Assembly: GCF_016924835.1 (NCBI RefSeq)
Contig: NZ_CP070480.1
Coordinates: forward strand, 186,001 to 250,000
DNA: 64,000 nucleotides
Source of the DNA: Rothia sp. ZJ932
Lineage (GTDB): Bacteria > Actinomycetota > Actinomycetes > Actinomycetales > Micrococcaceae
Direction of reading: 5' to 3'
Part shown: in pieces, positions 63,924 through 64,000 of the stretch
How positions within the stretch are numbered: the first letter of the stretch is position 1
Layout of the letters: the number at the start of each line of letters is the position of its first letter
Notes under the pieces: generated by a model
Told to the model about the DNA's origin: nothing
What the model saw: the letters and a program-made list of their open reading frames with translations, nothing else
The model's database searches: none
Translations under genes and position numbers: made by a program

Positions 63924-64000
63924 ATGCAAACCATCACCAAGCCCACCATCAAGACCCCAGCTCACGCTCAATGGGACGAAGACATGCTCACCAGCTGGCA
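63924..64000 (+). CDS. Partial gene cut by window end
   Basis: ATG at 63924 after GAAAGAAAACC opens MQTITKPTIKTPAHAQWDED and runs off the window. The WDED pattern could be the N terminus of a WhiB-like regulator found in actinophages, but this is too short to decide. Confidence 0.4.
   Translation, partial: MQTITKPTIKTPAHAQWDEDMLTSW

Overview
The window looks like the chromosome of a high-GC Gram-positive actinobacterium, most likely Rothia or a close relative in the Micrococcaceae. This is inferred from gene content and order, not from a database search: Lsr2, the tilS-hpt-ftsH-folE-folP-folB-folK-DUF3180 run with two PH-domain genes, a DUF2520 gene beside panC and lysS, ClpC, and adjacent disA and radA.

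Layout. 0-10 kb: an AbiEi-like fragment, pheA, a diacylglycerol-kinase-like gene, serS, an FMN glutamate-synthase-like gene, a three-gene metal ABC transporter and a HAD phosphatase. 10.07-14.58 kb: a 4.5 kb AT-rich island inserted into a DCC/DUF393 gene, whose two halves survive on either side. The island carries a 25-residue peptide gene with a very strong ribosome binding site, a stem-loop, two tandem SagB-type flavin dehydrogenases, a MATE exporter and a gluzincin-type peptidase; this order suggests an undescribed ribosomally made, modified peptide (RiPP). The first dehydrogenase and the peptidase carry single-base frameshifts, mostly explained by one-base changes in short homopolymers.

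14.8-27 kb: an AEC transporter, a SatD-like protein, an unknown gene with a coupled 15-codon leader, a 1242-residue nuclease-helicase, a Tat-exported CAP/LGFP wall protein, a PBP4-type peptidase, a DUF2342 metalloprotease, tilS and hpt. 27-43 kb: ftsH, the folate genes, PH-domain proteins, panC, lysS, lsr2 and clpC. 43-45 kb: a decayed AbiE toxin-antitoxin pair behind an intact-looking 51-bp operator, then an ArgA-like acetyltransferase. 45-52 kb: two small membrane proteins, mutY, an anchored envelope protein, disA, radA and a FUSC protein. 52-59 kb: pstSCAB, an 0.9 kb repeat-rich gap, then pit with its DUF47 partner. 60.7 kb to the end: a tRNA-Lys followed by divergent HTH regulators, a membrane protein, a replication-initiator-like gene with internal iteron-like repeats and a small hypothetical, which looks like one end of an integrated element that runs out of the window.

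Two genome-scale signals cut across the genes. The heptamer GGACGCG (either strand) occurs about 56 times by eye, is absent from the AT-rich island, and once forms a perfect inverted pair as a terminator; it behaves like an uptake or other signature sequence. Separately, a hairpin family with a nearly constant 19-nt loop but changing stems occurs three times, and a TTATTCATA(A/G)GGG motif recurs at hairpins, at a MITE-like element and at the broken edge of the DCC gene.
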